The translations under genes were made by a program, and so were the position numbers. A stretch of DNA of 14,680 nucleotides from Methanobacterium sp. (GTDB lineage Archaea; Methanobacteriota; Methanobacteria; Methanobacteriales; Methanobacteriaceae), in assembly GCA_021372715.1 (NCBI GenBank), contig JAJFTX010000104.1, positions 1-14,680 of the forward strand, given 5' to 3'. Positions 13,567 to 14,680 of this stretch are shown one piece after another. How positions within the stretch are numbered: the first letter of the stretch is position 1; each line of letters starts with the position of its first letter. Under the pieces are notes generated by a model. That model did not search any database, was not told the origin of the DNA, and was given only the letters and a program-made list of their open reading frames with translations.

Positions 13567-13692
13567 ATGTCTGATTATAATGCCTCCCGGGCATCTAAAG
13601 TTTTACAGGAAATTTCAGGACAGATCAACCACGATAGGATTAACTTTAGGGAATTTTTAGCATCATGGGCATTACCTTTTAATAGTTTTTAA
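13567..13692 (+). CDS. Possible 41-residue small protein
   Basis: The ATG opens a 41-codon frame encoding an amphipathic, mixed-charge peptide: MSDYNASRASKVLQ, then helix EISGQINHDRINFREFLASW and the tail ALPFNSF. Composition and absence of low-complexity AT codons make it look more coding than random DNA here. An upstream in-frame TAG at 13555 bounds it. SD support is weak (GATGGT about ten bases upstream). The DNA also contains inverted repeats (13578-13585 with 13667-13674, and CTAAAGTT/AACTTTAG at 13595-13602 and 13642-13649), so a structured RNA is a rival reading. It might also be a remnant of a longer gene. Confidence 0.35.
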   Translation: MSDYNASRASKVLQEISGQINHDRINFREFLASWALPFNSF

Positions 13693-13695
13693 TAC

Positions 13696-13703
13696 GTATA
13701 AAA
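13696..13703 (+). promoter_or_regulatory. TATA box for the PAP2 gene
   Basis: GTATAAAA lies about 145 bases before the PAP2 start and predicts transcription from near 13725. That would give a leader of about 115 nt containing the R3 element. Confidence 0.45.
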
Positions 13704-13728
13704 TCTTTAATTCAATTTTTTGGTATAT

Positions 13729-13790
13729 TTTGGGAGGTATTGGGGTCTAATTAGGGAATAATTACTTAAGTTATCATTCCAGATTAGAGC
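13729..13790 (+). repeat. Diverged third copy (R3) of the G-rich element with a long hairpin
   Basis: ATTGGGG, three variable bases, AATTA and GGAATAA match R1/R2 in order and spacing. R3 folds into an extended imperfect hairpin: TCTAAT/ATTAGA (13746-13751 with 13783-13788), GGAAT/ATTCC (13755-13759 with 13776-13780) and inner AT and AC pairs, with loop TTAA. It occupies the probable leader of the PAP2 gene. Confidence 0.45.
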
Positions 13791-13841
13791 TAATATAAAA
13801 AAGATTTTTTCAGTATGATATTATAATGGGAAGTATAATTG

Positions 13842-14450
13842 ATGTGGGACTTTATTTCTTTAATTTTAAATCAGAATATTATCTTATTCTATGTAATTAA
13901 TCATGGATTGGATAATAATTTTTTTGATTTTATAATGCCCCTTATCACTAATTTTGGCAGTATTTTAGCATGGATAGTGGTCTGTGCTGTTCTATTTATA
14001 TTTGGTGGGGAGAATGGGAAAAAAGTAGCTATACTTGGTTTAGCCGCACTATTTTTAAGTAATGTTCTTGTTTATCTTCTTAAATTGATAGTTGCTGAAC
14101 CCAGACCATTCCTTACTTTACCCCATGTTGATCTTCTTGTCTCAGAAAATGACATATATTCTTTTCCTTCAAGCCATACAGCATCTTCCTTTGCATTGGC
14201 TATTATAATCGGGCTTAAATATAAGTTAAACTTTAAAGGGATAAATTTACGTTTAATATATCCTTTATTAGCTTTTGCAGGGATTGTAGGTTTTTCAAGG
14301 ATATACGTTGGTGTTCATTATCCCTTTGACATTTTATTCGGCGCGCTGGTGGGAATTTTATCCGCTATCCTAGTATTGAAAGTAGGGAATAATGTTCTGG
14401 TTGATAAAATAGTGCATGTTTGCGTCTTGGATGAATTGGAAAGATTCTGA
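13842..14450 (+). CDS. PAP2-family membrane phosphatase
   Basis: A 202-residue integral membrane protein carrying the three-part PAP2 signature: KLIVAEPRP (K81, R88, P89), PSSH (109-112, the usual PSGH with Ser for Gly) and SRIYVGVHYPFD (S152, R153, H159, D163). H112 and H159 are the expected phospho-transfer residues. Five or six hydrophobic spans surround them. Members remove phosphate from lipid (pyro)phosphates such as undecaprenyl or phosphatidyl substrates. In a pseudomurein-walled archaeon, recycling of polyprenyl diphosphate carriers is a natural role, but the substrate is not shown by the sequence. TTG 13839 immediately precedes ATG 13842; the ATG is chosen, with only a weak SD (GGGAAG) upstream. 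It has its own TATA box and leader. Confidence 0.88.
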   Translation: MWDFISLILNQNIILFYVINHGLDNNFFDFIMPLITNFGSILAWIVVCAVLFIFGGENGKKVAILGLAALFLSNVLVYLLKLIVAEPRPFLTLPHVDLLVSENDIYSFPSSHTASSFALAIIIGLKYKLNFKGINLRLIYPLLAFAGIVGFSRIYVGVHYPFDILFGALVGILSAILVLKVGNNVLVDKIVHVCVLDELERF

Positions 14451-14492
14451 AGTTATTTATAGTCAATTTACAGAGAGATCATATCTTTTTTG

Positions 14493-14500
14493 CTTAAAAA
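14493..14500 (+). promoter_or_regulatory. TATA-like box of the last gene
   Basis: CTTAAAAA is about 25 bases before ATG 14518 and would start transcription on or next to that ATG, as expected for a leaderless mRNA. Confidence 0.3.
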
Positions 14501-14517
14501 AGTATTATTTTTAAAAT

Positions 14518-14680
14518 ATGGAGGTTTTTAGTATTAAAAATTCACGTTTAAAAAGATTTACTAAGAGAGCTCTAAGATTAGGTGCGTTAATATCTCCTTA
14601 TCTAGGGTTTTTGTTCACTATTATATTTCTATTACCCTGGATTAATGGTAATTTAAGATTACATAATTCAAATGAAATTT
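14518..14680 (+). CDS. N-terminus of a membrane protein, cut off by the window edge
   Basis: Fifty-four residues are visible. A basic N-terminus (KNSRLKRFTKRALRLG) is followed by a hydrophobic span (ALISPYLGFLFTIIFLLPWI), suggesting a cytoplasmic N-terminus and at least one membrane span. ATG 14518 overlaps the SD-like GGAGG (14520-14524). The only codon at a normal distance from that SD is ATT 14533, a very rare start. A leaderless start at 14518 fits the TATA-like box at 14493 better. The gene follows PAP2 by 67 bp on the same strand and may belong to the same envelope-related cluster. The family cannot be told from this fragment. Confidence 0.55.
   Translation, partial: MEVFSIKNSRLKRFTKRALRLGALISPYLGFLFTIIFLLPWINGNLRLHNSNEI

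Noticed and set aside
13551..13575. C/D-box guide RNA (TGATGG, CTGA, CTGA)
   Set aside because: The spacing between the boxes leaves no room for guide sequences and the C box is imperfect.
13463..13692. RNase P RNA or SRP RNA
   Set aside because: The conserved sequence blocks of these RNAs are absent and the length is too short.

Overview
The window looks like chromosome of an AT-rich methanogenic archaeon of the order Methanobacteriales, most likely Methanobacterium or a close relative. The evidence is a family B DNA polymerase that stops directly after motif C, the split polymerase architecture known from Methanothermobacter; a giant exported protein ending in pseudomurein-binding-type repeats; strong archaeal Shine-Dalgarno sites (GGAGGTGA, GGGGGTGA); and archaeal TATA boxes with T-rich terminators. 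No tRNA, rRNA, CRISPR array, insertion sequence or integrase was seen.

Layout. 1-439 (minus) is a cut-off zinc-ribbon membrane protein. 808-4542 (plus) is a 1244-residue cell-surface protein with a signal peptide, seven propeller-like repeats, a right-handed beta-helix, an Ig-like domain and C-terminal wall-binding repeats. 4592-7976 is a minus-strand block: a small protein with a nuclease-like signature, a calcineurin-type phosphoesterase, and the large subunit of DNA polymerase B (polB1). Divergent from polB1 are two adjacent genes (8114-9006) whose N-termini are related to each other. 9054-10565 (minus) holds a long GNAT acetyltransferase and a small acidic protein. From 10941 to the end everything is on the plus strand: a 64-residue membrane protein, a secreted C-terminally anchored surface protein, a winged-helix regulator with a membrane-protein partner, a PAP2 phosphatase, and a cut-off membrane protein.

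The most unusual part is the non-coding DNA between 10.8 and 13.85 kb. Upstream of the surface-protein gene are two ~90-bp imperfect copies of one element (11312-11399 and 11505-11595) with a hairpin that shows a compensatory base change. The first copy is followed by a strong stem-loop plus T-run. At 13433-13549 a good TATA box precedes two perfect tandem hairpins, a C-rich single-stranded stretch and T-runs, which looks like a small RNA gene or attenuator-type leader. Its C-rich stretch is complementary to the G-rich core of the two upstream elements. A third, diverged copy of the core with its own long hairpin lies in the leader of the PAP2 gene. A 41-codon ORF (13567-13692) sits between them. 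This may be a local RNA-based regulatory network acting on envelope genes; that is inference from pairing and repetition only.

In the polymerase, the Exo I catalytic Asp is replaced by Lys and the motif B Asn by Ser. If this is the only polB1 in the genome, its proofreading should be impaired. Several genes have starts decided by the Shine-Dalgarno position (5143, 6079, 10941, 11772), and polB1 and the last gene appear to be leaderless.
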